Origin: Karalla daura
Taxonomy: Eukaryota; Chordata; Actinopteri; Chaetodontiformes; Leiognathidae
Reading direction: 5' to 3'
Assembly: GCA_029224185.1 (NCBI GenBank)
Contig: CM055207.1
Coordinates: 12,473,693-12,537,692 of the forward strand
DNA: 64,000 nucleotides
Shown in pieces: positions 21,595 to 33,239 of this stretch. Both the position numbers and the translations under genes were made by a program. Positions within the stretch are counted from its first letter, which is position 1; each line of letters begins with the position of its first letter. The notes beneath the pieces were generated by a model. That model saw nothing but the letters and a program-made list of their open reading frames with translations. It searched no databases and was not told where the DNA came from.

Positions 21595-23060
21595 TACTGG
21601 CGTGTTGGGCAAAGTCAAACAAGTGGGTTTATAAATGCACACGCATCCACGCGGCTTCACACGCAGTTCATACGCCCACACAAAGGCTCCTCTTCCTCGT
21701 TTCCTGGGCCGACTTTGTAGCTATGCGCGCGGCGGGGGGCCCCCTCCGACGCCATGTTCAATGCGACGCCGGCGCTCTCTAATCCAACAACCTGGAGCCT
21801 AATAATCAGCGCGGCTCACGCTGTAGAGACTGGCTGCATCCAAACAGCCGTGACAGGGGAAGAAAGCATCCAATCCCCGGCGGTAATCTGACTCCAGTTC
21901 AGATGCTGAGAGATTCTCCGTGGCCATAAGTCACACACACACACACACACAAACAAACGGCGAGAAAGAGAGAGAGAGAGGCAGTAATCTCATTTACATC
22001 CGCCAGATGACCGTTGGCTGCTGAGGTCAACGTTTATACACTGGGTTACTGTGGTATCTGACATGTGCCGTGTGCCAGGAGGAAATTATGGCAATCAATG
22101 GGCATCGATCAACGATACGTCTTGAGCTTGTGTGGACAACAATGAGGCCGGTTGGCCGGTGGGGGGTGGTCGTGAGGGAAATGTGGAGAGAGAAGGAAAG
22201 AGGAGAGCACGGAGAGTACAGAGAGGAGTTATACTGCAAGGTAAAACCAGATATTAATCTGTACGACAGGGTATATCGAGCTAATCTTCAGATTCTGTCG
22301 AGCTAAACTTCAGATTTTACATCATTTTAAATCATCCACATCCATCCAGATCAGTCCAAAAATACCTAACTCCCCTCCAGCTGATTGGAGACTCAACAGC
22401 AAATTGTCCCCAGGTGTGAGGGTGAAAGTGAATGGTGTGTTTGTGCCTTGTGATGGACTATCACGGTCGGGTACAACAGAGTGGATAAAATGGCGCATAT
22501 TAGTCTCTTGAACTCATTTGGTTTTTGAGATTTTTACAATATTTCAAAGTAATTTTAGTTTTTAGTAAAATATGGCCAAAATTGTCATGTGAGCATCATT
22601 GAGTTTAGTTTAAAGACAGATATCTGAATGTCTTTAGATCAGTGTTTACTGGAGATTGCTACTCAAATTAGACCCAAAAATGATGATTTATTGAATTATT
22701 TGCTCCATATGTAGACATTTAAAAAGCCAAAACAATGAGAACAATCCCACAGTTTATCAGACAATTTACCAGCAGAGAAGGCACCTGATTTGATGCACTG
22801 GTGCTCGAAACACAAGGCTCAGTATCACAAGTTTAATTAGGTGTGAAATCCGGAATCGTAATTGCGATCGTGAATTATTAACTGTGCGGCCCCGCTGTTG
22901 CCGGGTGAGAAAGCCACATGGAATTCCAGAGCCTGTAGAGTAAAACGTAGCAAGTGTACGTACAACCTTTACCTTCACAGATCCGGTCCAGCCGCTGCCT
23001 CTTCACTTTGTGTTTGTCAGTCAGGGACATGGTGTCAAACACAGCTCGGCGCGGGACGGC
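21595..23060. other. non-coding, mixed to AT-rich
   Basis: A short CA run at 21931-21950 and GA at about 21966-21980. A fish interspersed repeat fragment lies at about 22385-22480. 22500-22760 is featureless AT-rich DNA. Confidence 0.4.
22385..22480 (+). repeat. fish interspersed repeat fragment
   Basis: GATTGGAGACTCAACAGC followed by AAATTGTCCCCAGGTGTGAG and TGTGATGGACTATCA matches the second half of the family seen at 930-1060. Confidence 0.55.
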
Positions 23061-23061
23061 T

Positions 23062-23088
23062 CAGCTCGGCTCGGCTCGGCTCGGCGGG
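23062..23088. repeat. (CTCGG)n short tandem repeat
   Basis: Four to five tandem CTCGG units in a CpG-rich context. Confidence 0.85.
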
Positions 23089-23221
23089 GGCTCCTCTCCT
23101 CCTCAGTCACAAACACTGACAAGGTTCAGACTCCTAGTGCACTGTCAGCACTATTCCCCGGGGCATAACGCCTCGGCACATACACCTGCAAGAACGGCAA
23201 AACCCTGGTTAGACACAGACG

Positions 23222-23276
23222 CGCACACACACACACACACACGCGGCGTATACACACACACACACACACACACACT
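23222..23276. repeat. interrupted (CA)n microsatellite
   Basis: Two CA blocks divided by a short CGCGGCGTATA interruption. Confidence 0.95.
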
Positions 23277-23431
23277 TTATTGATGTACAAGCACAAAAAA
23301 ACCCTGTGACACGGGAAGGCATTAAAGAAACCTTGACTACAAAGTCACTCTGCCTCTCGCTCACAAAGAGCACAGGAAGCTGCAGGCGATAGATATACAG
23401 AAAATCAGTGAATCACACACATTTTCTCTCC

Positions 23432-23476
<45 letters not shown>

Positions 23477-23703
23477 ACGCACGCTTGCTCAGATACTGTT
23501 GGTGACAAAGTGCCCCATTTGCTCTAAAGAGTGACAAAGCTTCCCCGCTCTAAAAGCTACACTTTTCCCCCGTTTGAAGTGTGTTTTCCTTTCACTTGCA
23601 AACACTTATCTGACGCTCCATCCAAATTGTCACTCGTCACATTCCTCAGTGATCGTGATGACACCGGAGCTGTGAGTAGCAATCTACTTTACCTCTGCCT
23701 TCT

Positions 23704-23704
<1 letters not shown>
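23277..23704. other. non-coding with CT/CA repeats
   Basis: CT then CA simple repeats at about 23425-23480. Nothing else. Confidence 0.4.

Positions 23705-23757
<53 letters not shown>
23705..23757. repeat. (CT)n microsatellite
   Basis: Nearly perfect CT run of about 50 bp. Confidence 0.97.
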
Positions 23758-23759
<2 letters not shown>

Positions 23760-24829
23760 GCCCTCGCAGCCAGTGGGAAACAAAGTGAGCAGAGAAATAC
23801 TAATTCATCTGACAAACTTTGATCTGAGCAAATGTGAGAGCGGCCGATAGAAGCTGCGTGCAGGTGATTGATCATCTGACAAGAGAGAAGCCCCGGAGTC
23901 GACGAGCAGCACCTGACTGCCGTGTAATGACACATCTAGGCCAATAGAGGGTAGTTAAAATCTACTCACAGCATCTCCCTTGCACCTCTGCACTGAAATG
24001 GTGTTAAATCATTACGTCCTTCTTCACCCTCTGAGCTCAAGATGTACAACTTATGATGCGATGACCGAGCAAATATGATGCTGCGTTTGGGCCGATTTCA
24101 GATTGCATCAGTGGTTTAAAGCATTACTTCACAAAGCCCCTCTCTTCAGTTTCGCTGGCAGACAGATATATGTACAAATGCATCATTGTTAGGGGGAAAA
24201 CAAAGGATAGTTTTCCTTTTCACTGGCAGTACATGAAGCGCACAGTGAAGGATCAGCATCAGAGAGAACTGCTGTAAAATTATTGCAGCACAACAGGGAT
24301 TAAACGTTGCATAGAAGAAAAAAAAAAAAACTCTATTTCCACATCGTGCTCGTCCAGGACCGGAGCCAGAGGCGGCTCTCCGCTCAGAGAGCAAAAAGAA
24401 AGAAAAAAAAACATCCCAATCTGCCAGAAAGCATCAGGGCAGAGTGATGACTTGAAGACTTCTTCAGTGGAGGCAGAGTTTGGAAGAAACAGAGGGGGGG
24501 GGGCGCCATGGTTATCTGCAGGGCACAGGGAGGTGCAGGTGAGAGGCTGCTCGGGGCGGCTGTGGGTGGTGGAGAAACACGTCGCCATCCATCAGGAAAC
24601 AGCTCATATGTTGGACCAGGGAGGAGAACGCTTATCAGCACAACTAGGTGCAGATTCACAACGACTGAAGATCTCGCAGGATTCTGCAATATGCACGAGT
24701 GATTATTTTCAGAGCTGGTTAATCTGTCAATTATTTATCTTCCTTCCATCCCTCAATTCATCATCCTTCCCACTCTGAACCTTAATAGTGCCGCGAGGGT
24801 AAGGCAGAAAACGCGCCCTGGACATGTCT

Positions 24830-24910
24830 CATGTCTCTACTCCATCACAGTCTCCAATTGACCTAGACATGTGTCTTTTTGGACTGCGGGAGTACATCCC
24901 ACACAAAAAA
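24830..24910 (-). repeat. fish interspersed repeat fragment, antisense
   Basis: CACAGTCTCCAATTGACCTA followed by ATGTGTCTTTTTGGACTGCG mirrors the typical end of the same repeat family. Confidence 0.5.
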
Positions 24911-25724
24911 AGCCCTCAGTTCAACCAGAGTTGAAGCTCCAATCACATATCCACCTTGTAGAAAGGTCAGGATGACGTCCTCCATTACTCCATCTCATCC
25001 GCACCTCAAAGATATTGAGTTTGCGCTCATAAACGACTAAAAGAAACCAGAGAATATCAAATAATTAAGGAGCCGACGGAGAAAGTTGCATTAGCGTTTC
25101 ACAACACGCTCAAGAATATTCCGAAATGCTCAAAGCAACTGATCACTTGTTAACACGGTCGATGGTGATCTGACCGACACGTTACGTCTTGCTCCTTGGT
25201 TTGCCACGCACACGCGCGGCCCACGTCGCCGCCGTCTGTCTGTCACGAGTGGCGTCTCCAAAAATACTGCGCGTCACATGTCAGCCTATCCGAGTTTCAT
25301 CTCAGCAGCCTCGTGCCACAACGTATCAAGCCCGTGTCACAGGGAAACTCTCCCTCGCACACACATATTCCTCAGATACCTTTCTGTCAGCGCAGCTCTC
25401 TCAATCTGCCGCAGATAATAATGATTTAATGTTTCCGGGAATGCCTTCTGACGTACACACACACACACACACACACACTAGAGAGAAGGTGTCTGCGATT
25501 GCTAAACACTTTGTGCAAGGCGCTGCACAACTCAATTGAACACAACTCCCAGACGCTGGAGCTTGTAAATAGTCTCCGAGAACGCCTAAGTGTTGCCAAC
25601 GCTGGATTTTCTCTGGATGAACATCTGAACAAAATATTTAGAAAAGGCACCTTGATTCTTGATGCTGACAGCCTGGCATGTCAGGTTTTTACAAAATATT
25701 TTATTAGACTGCAGTTTAGACTCA

Positions 25725-25770
25725 CACAGACACATTGAGAACATGCAAACTCCACACAGGCCTTCCAATA
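25725..25770 (-). repeat. fish interspersed repeat fragment, antisense
   Basis: GAGAACATGCAAACTCCACA followed by CAGG is the reverse complement of the well-known GTTTGCATGTTCTC core of this family. Confidence 0.6.
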
Positions 25771-26377
25771 GAGGCCTCGCAATGCAGAAATATCTGGGGT
25801 GTTGTATATATGGCACTGAGCAGCCTGTGCTTGCAGCGAAGGAGAAATCTGCGCTGATGAATTATCTGATTAATCCATATTCCACAACATCCGCTCCGGC
25901 TTCGGGAGGCCGCCATGTTTTTTTTTTTTTTTTTTTTGCATTTTTTTGTTCTTGTTCTTCCACTTTAATCATTTACAAATCGTTAGATGCGGCCTTGCGA
26001 GAGTTCAGTCACGGGTTAGCCAACTCCATGTGACGCAACCTCAGCGCTAAGGCTCAAACCTTACCATCTGTGTGTGTGTGTGTGTGTGTGTGTGTATAAA
26101 TAGTCTATCTGTAATGAATGTGAGACGACAGTCGTCTACGAGCCGGGCCACGTTCCACTGAGGCAGCGAGACACTTGGAGGGCGTCTGTCCAGCGGGGCA
26201 GCACTCCTCCAGCGTGTTCACGGGCCGCAGTGAGGCGTCGCCCTGTTCCCCAATTCATCTCAGTTGTTCTCTCCGTCCCTCCTCCTTCCTTTTCATCTGT
26301 CCATCTCTCTGTAGTGCTGCTGCCTCTGAGGTCTCTCACATGGAGTCATCAATCACCAGGCCCTCTTCCAGGGCTCT

Positions 26378-26379
<2 letters not shown>

Positions 26380-26467
<88 letters not shown>
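26380..26467. repeat. (GT)44 microsatellite
   Basis: Perfect GT run of about 88 bp, the longest dinucleotide run in the window. A smaller one lies at 26068-26095. Confidence 0.98.
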
Positions 26468-26468
<1 letters not shown>

Positions 26469-27880
26469 ACAGAGAGGGAGGGAAAGGAAGAAAAAGAGCC
26501 CTCATGCTGGATAACAAGACCCACACAGCGGAGAAAACCTTCCCAAATCCCCCTTTCCCTTCCCCTCCTTTCACTTTTCTGCTGCACTCATTTTCTCAGC
26601 CAGTTACAAGAAGAGAGTGTTACCCAAAAAGAAAAAAAATCTCCTTCCTTTACTTTCTAAAGTACGGCCCAGCATGACCCCGGTGTTCTCATAAAAAATT
26701 ATGAAACCGGGCACAATTTCTCCACGGTTCAAAGGGAAAACTGAAACAAAGCCGGCGGTGCGGCCGGCAGGCCCGGCAAGGGTACTCACGCAGGGATTTT
26801 GCACATTCAATCCAAACACAAAGGTCATATACATGAATCTTAATATTTAAGAGGCATTAAAAGTCAGATGATCGATAAAACTCTCTGCCTGAGGGGCCAC
26901 AGCTCATTGAAAGAGAAACATTAGTGCGCCAGAGGCCGAGACATTAAATGTAGGAATCCATATCTATGACGGCCGACGCTGTTTGCCAAGGACGCTCGCG
27001 CTCGGCTGTGAGCACAATCACACTATCCACAGTCCACAAGCCCTGCTCAATGTCAGCGACACACAGAGACCACTGTCCGAGCGCTGTCTGCAGCGGGCAG
27101 GGGGTTAATAAAGCACAAAAGACCGAGACAGACGCGCACAAAGGAGACGTTTCAGCAACTGCTCAGTGAGTGACAAAAGGGACAGACAGTGTACAAACAG
27201 AAAACTGGGTGTACAAATGGACACCGGACTGGGTGTACAAATGGACCCTTCTTAACTCCTTTGTTGCCTTGTGTTGACTTAGCATGGCATTAGCATTTTT
27301 AAGTTTTACTTTTTATTGTACGGTTCGGAAACTAACCGCACATAAGGTGTGAACTGGTGAGTTATCTTCAACATGCTTCCAGCCCTCACGCTAAACAAAG
27401 CTAAATGAACAAGCTAGCCTCAGCTAGCTAGCCTAGTCTCAGATTTATTTGCTGTCCAGAGGCAAGACAGGCATACATCCTCCTGTTTAATCATGCAGAT
27501 TTGAGTGGATTCATGTCTTAACTCTTAGCTCAGACTGACTAATATCGATTCTTGCCGCATCACTGCGCACGTCACGTTTTATTGATTGAGACAGTACATG
27601 TCAGTGTAGGTGAAATGGTTTGCTCATGGACTAAATCATGTGTTCTAATTAATGTTAATTTCCATATTACATGTTTGTCATGTAGTTTGCATTTCCCTCC
27701 ATTTGTTCAGCATTTTAATCACGATCATTTACGGAGTTTTCTTGCTTTATGTTATGATAATCTGCACCATTTGACAAGACAAGAGACTTGAAGTCACTAC
27801 ATTTTGGTTGCGATGAGCGCTGTATTATTCTCTGATGTTTTATTAACTAAATGGTTCCACAAGTAATCAGAAAAGTCATC
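26468..27880. other. non-coding
   Basis: Mostly unique-looking sequence. Holds the 24-bp-period duplication at 27204-27246 and a patch with GCTAG-type repeat motifs at 27290-27440. No exon. Confidence 0.4.
27204..27246. repeat. two-copy tandem repeat, 24-bp period
   Basis: ACTGGGTGTACAAATGGAC occurs at 27204-27222 and again at 27228-27246 with no mismatch. Confidence 0.9.
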
Positions 27881-28210
27881 TAGAGATTAATTACTGATGA
27901 AAATCTTCATTAGCCCGTGTCTCATTTTCAGTCTCGAGCAAACATTATGACTTCGACAGCGAGCGAATGTGGAGGGAAGACCACAAAAGTCAAATTGAAT
28001 TAATTTGAGGCGGCGTCTCCTTGTAATGCGATGGAATTTAATGATGACACCGCCATTATTGCAATCCATCTTCCTATTGAGAGCCCAATACTCGCAGCAT
28101 TGTCTCGGATGTGATTAATTGACTTTGCCGAAATAAGAAAATAATTTGGTTTTGGTAAACAGACGCAAGGACCACCCCTGACAGAGCCTCATTAGAAAGC
28201 GGTGATTACT
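27880..28210. promoter_or_regulatory. candidate enhancer-like block, TAAT-rich
   Basis: Dense homeodomain-type cores (GATTAATTAC, TTGAATTAATTTG, GTGATTAATTGAC, TTTAATGATG) spread over 330 bp with no simple repeat. This resembles vertebrate conserved non-coding elements. Confidence 0.3.
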
Positions 28211-31200
28211 TACTTTATTAGACACTTGGAGGAGGGCGGTGGGAATGGGAGGGTGAGAGTGAGAGTGAGGGAGGGAGGAGGGGGAGGCTGGATCTGAGGC
28301 AATCTCACACAGTCAAAAGAGTCATTACAGTTACAGTATCACTTCATGTGTTGACACAGATCATGTGTGATTTGGAGGAGCCCCGAGAGCAGAGCGTAAA
28401 AGCTGTTTCCTTTAGTTTAAAGACAGACGGGGAATATGTTTGGACAGGAGGGAGATTGCTGGGAGAGCCAAACTGGAGACGGAGGGAGAGGCGGCTAAGA
28501 CGGCATCACTGGATGAGTCGGAGAGATTGAATAATTAAAAAGGTCAGGCTACCTGCCTGCTGTGTGCCACACACACACACACACACACACACCCATCCAC
28601 ATTTTACACACTCCCAGACACATATGGCGCGCACAGTTTTGAGAGAGCCACAATGCACGCTGGGGAATAGACTGAAGAGACGAGTCGTTTGGGGAATGAT
28701 CATTTTCCCTCGAACACAGTGTAGTTTGTGAACTAATTGGGTGAATCCATAATTAATTTGCTGACATTAAGCCTTCGGGTCTGCTCCGCTAAGACTCGAC
28801 TTTCTAAGGATGTGATGGAGTGCTAGTGAAGCCTCGGGCTCACTGCTGAAGGCGGCGTGGGGGATGGAGGGAGACTCTTGTACCTAAATGCTTCACATTT
28901 AGGGCAGATAGCTGACAACATCCAGATGTGTCACTTAACCCCCTCTAATACACTCTGGACGGGTACGCACACAAGTCGCTTTCAGACTCACAATTTTTAG
29001 AGCTTCCCATCTACCCGAACATGCATGTTTCTTGGGGCTGATGGGGAACAAAAAATCCTGGAATCAAGGAGAAGATGTAAGAAAACCAAATCCCTGTTGC
29101 CATGATGTATCAGTGCTAACCACTCTAATGACTTACTTTTTCTTGCTTCTCTTATCTCGTATATGTATTTGCTTGTTTACTATTCCTGTTGCTCACTTGC
29201 CAGGGCAATTATGTAAATTCCTCCCTGCTAAAAGAACATTATTCCTTATTTCATTTGCACAGAACAAAGACCCTGCACTTTCCTTCCCCTTTGTGACTTC
29301 AAACAGGGGTCACAGCTTTCGTACACTGCGATACCTTTATTTTCAGCTGTGATCGTCGCCGTCTCTGAGCAAGGAGGTTCTGACAATCAGCCAACGTCAC
29401 ATGAATCTCTGCAGCACAGCTATGAATTAACTCGAGCAAAGCAGTGAATGAAACCGGCGCATGTTGCCCACCAGTGTTTATTGTAGTGATTTATTCTGAT
29501 TAAGATCCCGATTACAAACTCGCCTGCGTTTGTGAAGCGAGAGGATTGTCGATGCTCGGCCTGAACTCCTCCTGCTGTCTGAGCCGACTTCAACATTTGT
29601 CTGGTAATTATGACGAAAAGCCTTGGACAGCTGCCGCTTTTTTTTTTCTTCTTTTTTTTTTTTTAACACAACGCTAAAATCATGACTCACGGTTGTAAAT
29701 CACCAAAGATTAAAAAAAGAGGGGGGGGGGGGGTCGGATTAGACGGGAATCGCCTCTTGATTTAGACCTCTACGAATTGTATTAAGCGATCATAAATCCT
29801 TACACTTTTCAACAATCTTTTACAGCCACTACATTTTCTGGACATGGCAAAAATATAAAAATCGCGCCGAAAACACATTGGATTTTAACAATCGACAGAT
29901 GGAGTGAAATATTTGGCCAGTGGTGCATTTTTTTGGGAGGGGGAAAAAAAAGAGCTTTGCTTCGTTGTGTTGAGTGATGAAATACTGAGGGTTTTTTTTT
30001 TTCTTTTTGGTTCACATACAGACACTCGCAGCAGGATATTTTTATCTGTATGGGATGGACAGCTAGAAAGATTAAGATTATCTAACTGGTTATTTTTAGT
30101 AAGCTGCCAATTATATCTCATTCAGAAGGGCTTTAGATGAAATCTTTCAATGTGCTGTCAAATGCTCTGACGCTCTGGAGTGCGTATTTATCTTCTCGCC
30201 CAACCGAGACCTCTTTGAATTCCGCCTCAATGCCGTCTCCCCTGTTCAAGATAGAGTTGAGAAAACTTGGGCAGATCCTTCAACCGACTTTAATTTCCAG
30301 CGGGTTTGACAGGGAAATTGTGTGTGTAGAGACAACTGCTAAAGTTATCTGACGGAGAGCAGCGGGGCAATATATCCAGCCCTCTTCCAGCTGATCCCTA
30401 TCAGACAGGAGGATCTCAGCAGACCTCTTCACACACTCGGAGCCGGGACCTCCTCGAGGCGAGAGGGAACTTCTCACAAGGCCTGCAAACGTTCACCCGG
30501 AGAGGCACCGCGGCACAGGGTAAAAAAACACCTTGTACCGCTTTAGAAATAACAAACAGGAGTCTCAATGACAGGGCTGTTTATGCGATTGAATATTTCA
30601 ATCCATTATTACCTCCTGTTATTTTCTACAAAAAAAAAAAGCCCCCCCTGTTTTCTTTCCACCAGAGCCTCATTTGAACAATGGAGGCCTTTTATTTTTT
30701 CCCTCTCAGATGCTGGAGTTCCTCCAGAGGTAAATCTGTCAGCGTGGGGCCAAAAGGAAGAAAGAGAAAACAGGAAGGTGCGGACACCCTGCAGCAAGAG
30801 CTCCAGCTCCAGCTACGCCAATTAAAAAAAAAAAAAAAAAAAATCAACTTACATGGCCAGATCGTCACCACCTCAGACAGGGGAGAGAGAGAGTGATTTC
30901 CCTGACTAAAGCACGCCTAAAGAAGCCTGCGACAGCGTGGGCAGGTGACAGCTTGACACAATTATATTTAGCCCCAGCGAGGATGCCAGAGTGAACGCCT
31001 TCAAACCGCGCAACTCCTGAAACCTCCAACACATCAGTAATGAAATTTAAGCCTTGGAATATACAAACAGGGCCGGCTCTTGAAAAACCCAGGCTACTGT
31101 AGCCCACCTTGTGCTATTTACATCCGATCAATAAGCTCTTGTTTCAGAGTTCCAGAGGCTGGGGTTATCAGTGCGAGCCACAGCCGACAGCCAAGGCTGA

Positions 31201-31328
31201 AAACACTTCCAGTACAGGAAAGCGCCTGCAGCGTGCCAACCTGGAGAGCGGGCGGAGGGAGGGCGTGGCCTGCCGCTCTGCGAGGGTGAGGTAAGAGAGC
31301 GCGGGTCTGCCACCGGCCCCGGAGTCAG
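28211..31328. other. non-coding
   Basis: (CA)n at about 28568-28591, poly-T at about 29638-29664, poly-A at 30823-30842. TAAT-rich patch at 28725-28780. No supported exon. Confidence 0.4.
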
Positions 31329-31366
31329 AGAGAGAGAGAGAGGGGGGGGGGGGGGGGGGCGGGGGG
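31329..31366. repeat. (GA)n plus poly-G tract
   Basis: GA run merging into an 18-base G run and further G-rich sequence. Confidence 0.9.
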
Positions 31367-31516
31367 TTGTCAGGCCCCGGCTCAGACGGGCCAGACCGGC
31401 CCAGCCGGCCGGGCCCGGCTCCCTCCGGGTCCTTCCAGAAGAGCCAGCGTGATTCAAAGCTTCCTGGTCCAGGAGAATGAGGTGCTTCCACCCCTCACCC
31501 CCACCCACCCAGAATG

Positions 31517-31519
<3 letters not shown>

Positions 31520-31571
<52 letters not shown>
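31520..31571. repeat. (CA)n microsatellite
   Basis: Perfect CA run of about 52 bp. Confidence 0.98.
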
Positions 31572-31575
<4 letters not shown>

Positions 31576-31693
31576 CTCAGCCCTCTCCCTGCGGACGGTG
31601 AGACAGCCAACTCCGTGCTGTACTCGGGCTTACATTGGAGGAGGCCAAGTTAAACAATGTGTTGATAAAGTCCAGAGCAGAGCGCTGAGAGAA

Positions 31694-31698
<5 letters not shown>

Positions 31699-31731
<33 letters not shown>
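31699..31731. repeat. (GA)n microsatellite
   Basis: Perfect GA run of about 33 bp. Confidence 0.95.
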
Positions 31732-31732
<1 letters not shown>

Positions 31733-32214
31733 GGCCCCAGTGCTGCTCCACACACGGGAGGGCGGGACTCAAAACAGGCAGGAACGCTTACACGTAATCA
31801 TTTCAGCTCGTCTTGTGCTCAGAGCCGTGGCATTAATCTTGCGGGTAACGATAACATTGTGCTCGCCCGGGCTAATTGCGGAGATGTGGGAGCGCGACGT
31901 GGCTGGAAACAAATCGGCTTTCCGTTGTAAACCTCTCTGACCGTTTGCAGACCTGGTTGAACTTTGACCCGCTGTTCCAGTCAAGCACCAAAAATTTCAG
32001 GTGCGCTCCCGCACGGGGAACGATGGTAGAGTTGAGTGTCATCCATGTTCTGTGTGGTTAGCACAGACGCTATGGAAAACCGTTTCATCAGGAATGCCAG
32101 AAATATTACGGTCTATTTCCGCCCGGCAACCACGCGTCGGCTCTGATTGGTCGTTTTGCCTGCCACAATGGAGCCTAGCAACTTTTTCCCAAACTGAGTT
32201 GAAATTGGAGCGGG

Positions 32215-32345
32215 TCAGCTATGGAGCATGTGCACATCCAGCCTTATATGTTTAAGCAGAATCAGAGGAGGACTCAGATACTGAGGTAGAACCAGGAGGG
32301 CGTACACAGACGTACATCTCGCAGCTGTGCGTATTCAAACTGATT
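32215..32345 (+). mobile_element. transposon-like ORF fragment, copy 1 (PYMFEP-type start)
   Basis: An ATG at 32221 is followed by codons for a QPYMF motif. After a one-base deletion come codons for an acidic ESEEDSDTE stretch. A QPYMFEP start with an acidic tail is familiar from repetitive fish proteins carrying a P2X7-like intracellular domain. It aligns with 59575-59730. Broken by frameshift and therefore not functional. Confidence 0.5.
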
Positions 32346-32362
32346 TAGCAGCATGGTTTATG

Positions 32363-32762
32363 TCACACCTGAATTTCTGTCTCTCCACACTTCTCCCTTT
32401 TTTTGCCTTGCCATTTCACTATCCGAAATCTGTATGCGAATGGGGCTGGCATGATGTTTTTAAGCCTGCCGTACACCTTTGACTGGAAGCAAAGGTAAGG
32501 TGTGGTTTCATCCCGGGTCCCCTTTAAGGTCTTAGAAGCCACTCTTGTGCCATTTGACTTTGCTGTCGCCACATTCACATCTCTGTGCAATGCATAAATG
32601 ATGAGCACGGCTCCAAAAGACACCAGAGCCACAGCGAAACCAGAACTTTCCTCTAAATGCAACATGGGCTGTGTGGTTTGTCTGCTCCCTGAGCTCAGTT
32701 TAACTGGCTGCATTTTGAGAGCCAGAGCCATAACTGACTTTACAGGAGTGCTTTTTATCCAA
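32363..32762 (-). other. unexplained minus-strand open frame with a membrane-like segment
   Basis: Read on the minus strand, this part of a longer open frame gives a hydrophobic segment, FAVALVSFGAVLIIYAL, followed by basic residues and a polar tail that ends at 32363. Upstream the frame runs into CA/GA simple repeats, so no credible N-terminus is seen. I do not recognise it. It could be a decayed exon, the antisense of a repeat, or chance. Treat it as hypothetical. Confidence 0.2.
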
Positions 32763-32905
32763 ACCCCCCCTCTGATGGGCTCACAACACAAGGCTGGCCT
32801 CCCGCTCTCTCTCTCCCTCTCCCTCTCTCTTGCTCTCTCTTTTTTACCACATCCTATCATCTCAGGCTCTACTAATGCACCATGCTTCAAGGGACTAGGG
32901 CTGAT

Positions 32906-32942
32906 GCACACACACACACACACACACATGCGCACACACACA
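32906..32942. repeat. (CA)n microsatellite
   Basis: CA run with one TG interruption. Confidence 0.95.
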
Positions 32943-33139
32943 GCTCAGTCAATTAGTCCTGGCCCAACCTTGCAGCTGAGAGATAAATGGTGTGGAGTCT
33001 CAGCAGGCTTTTGCGCGAAGCTGTGCTCCTTGTCCGCCGTATGTAGAACAGCTCTCCAGAGGAACGCGAGCCCCTCCACCACGAACAGACCAAGCTGAGG
33101 AGGGGCCCGGAGAGCTCAGGCTCGTATTAAAATATGACC

Positions 33140-33239
33140 NNNNNNNNNNNNNNNNNNNNNNNNNNNNNNNNNNNNNNNNNNNNNNNNNNNNNNNNNNNNN
33201 NNNNNNNNNNNNNNNNNNNNNNNNNNNNNNNNNNNNNNN
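33140..33239. other. assembly gap of exactly 100 N
   Basis: A run of exactly 100 unknown bases, the conventional placeholder for a gap of unknown length. Flanks are GC-rich on the right (CCGGGCCCGG). Confidence 0.99.

Larger units (their letters stand above)
23758..26067. other. non-coding with repeat fragments
   Basis: Antisense pieces of the fish interspersed repeat lie at about 24830-24910 and 25725-25770. Simple runs include (CA)n at about 25459-25479 and poly-T at about 25918-25937. No exon. Confidence 0.4.

Noticed and set aside
31128..31610. 160-codon minus-strand frame
   Set aside because: Contains translated CA repeat (Val-Cys) and poly-Pro from a G-run. No splice context or motif.
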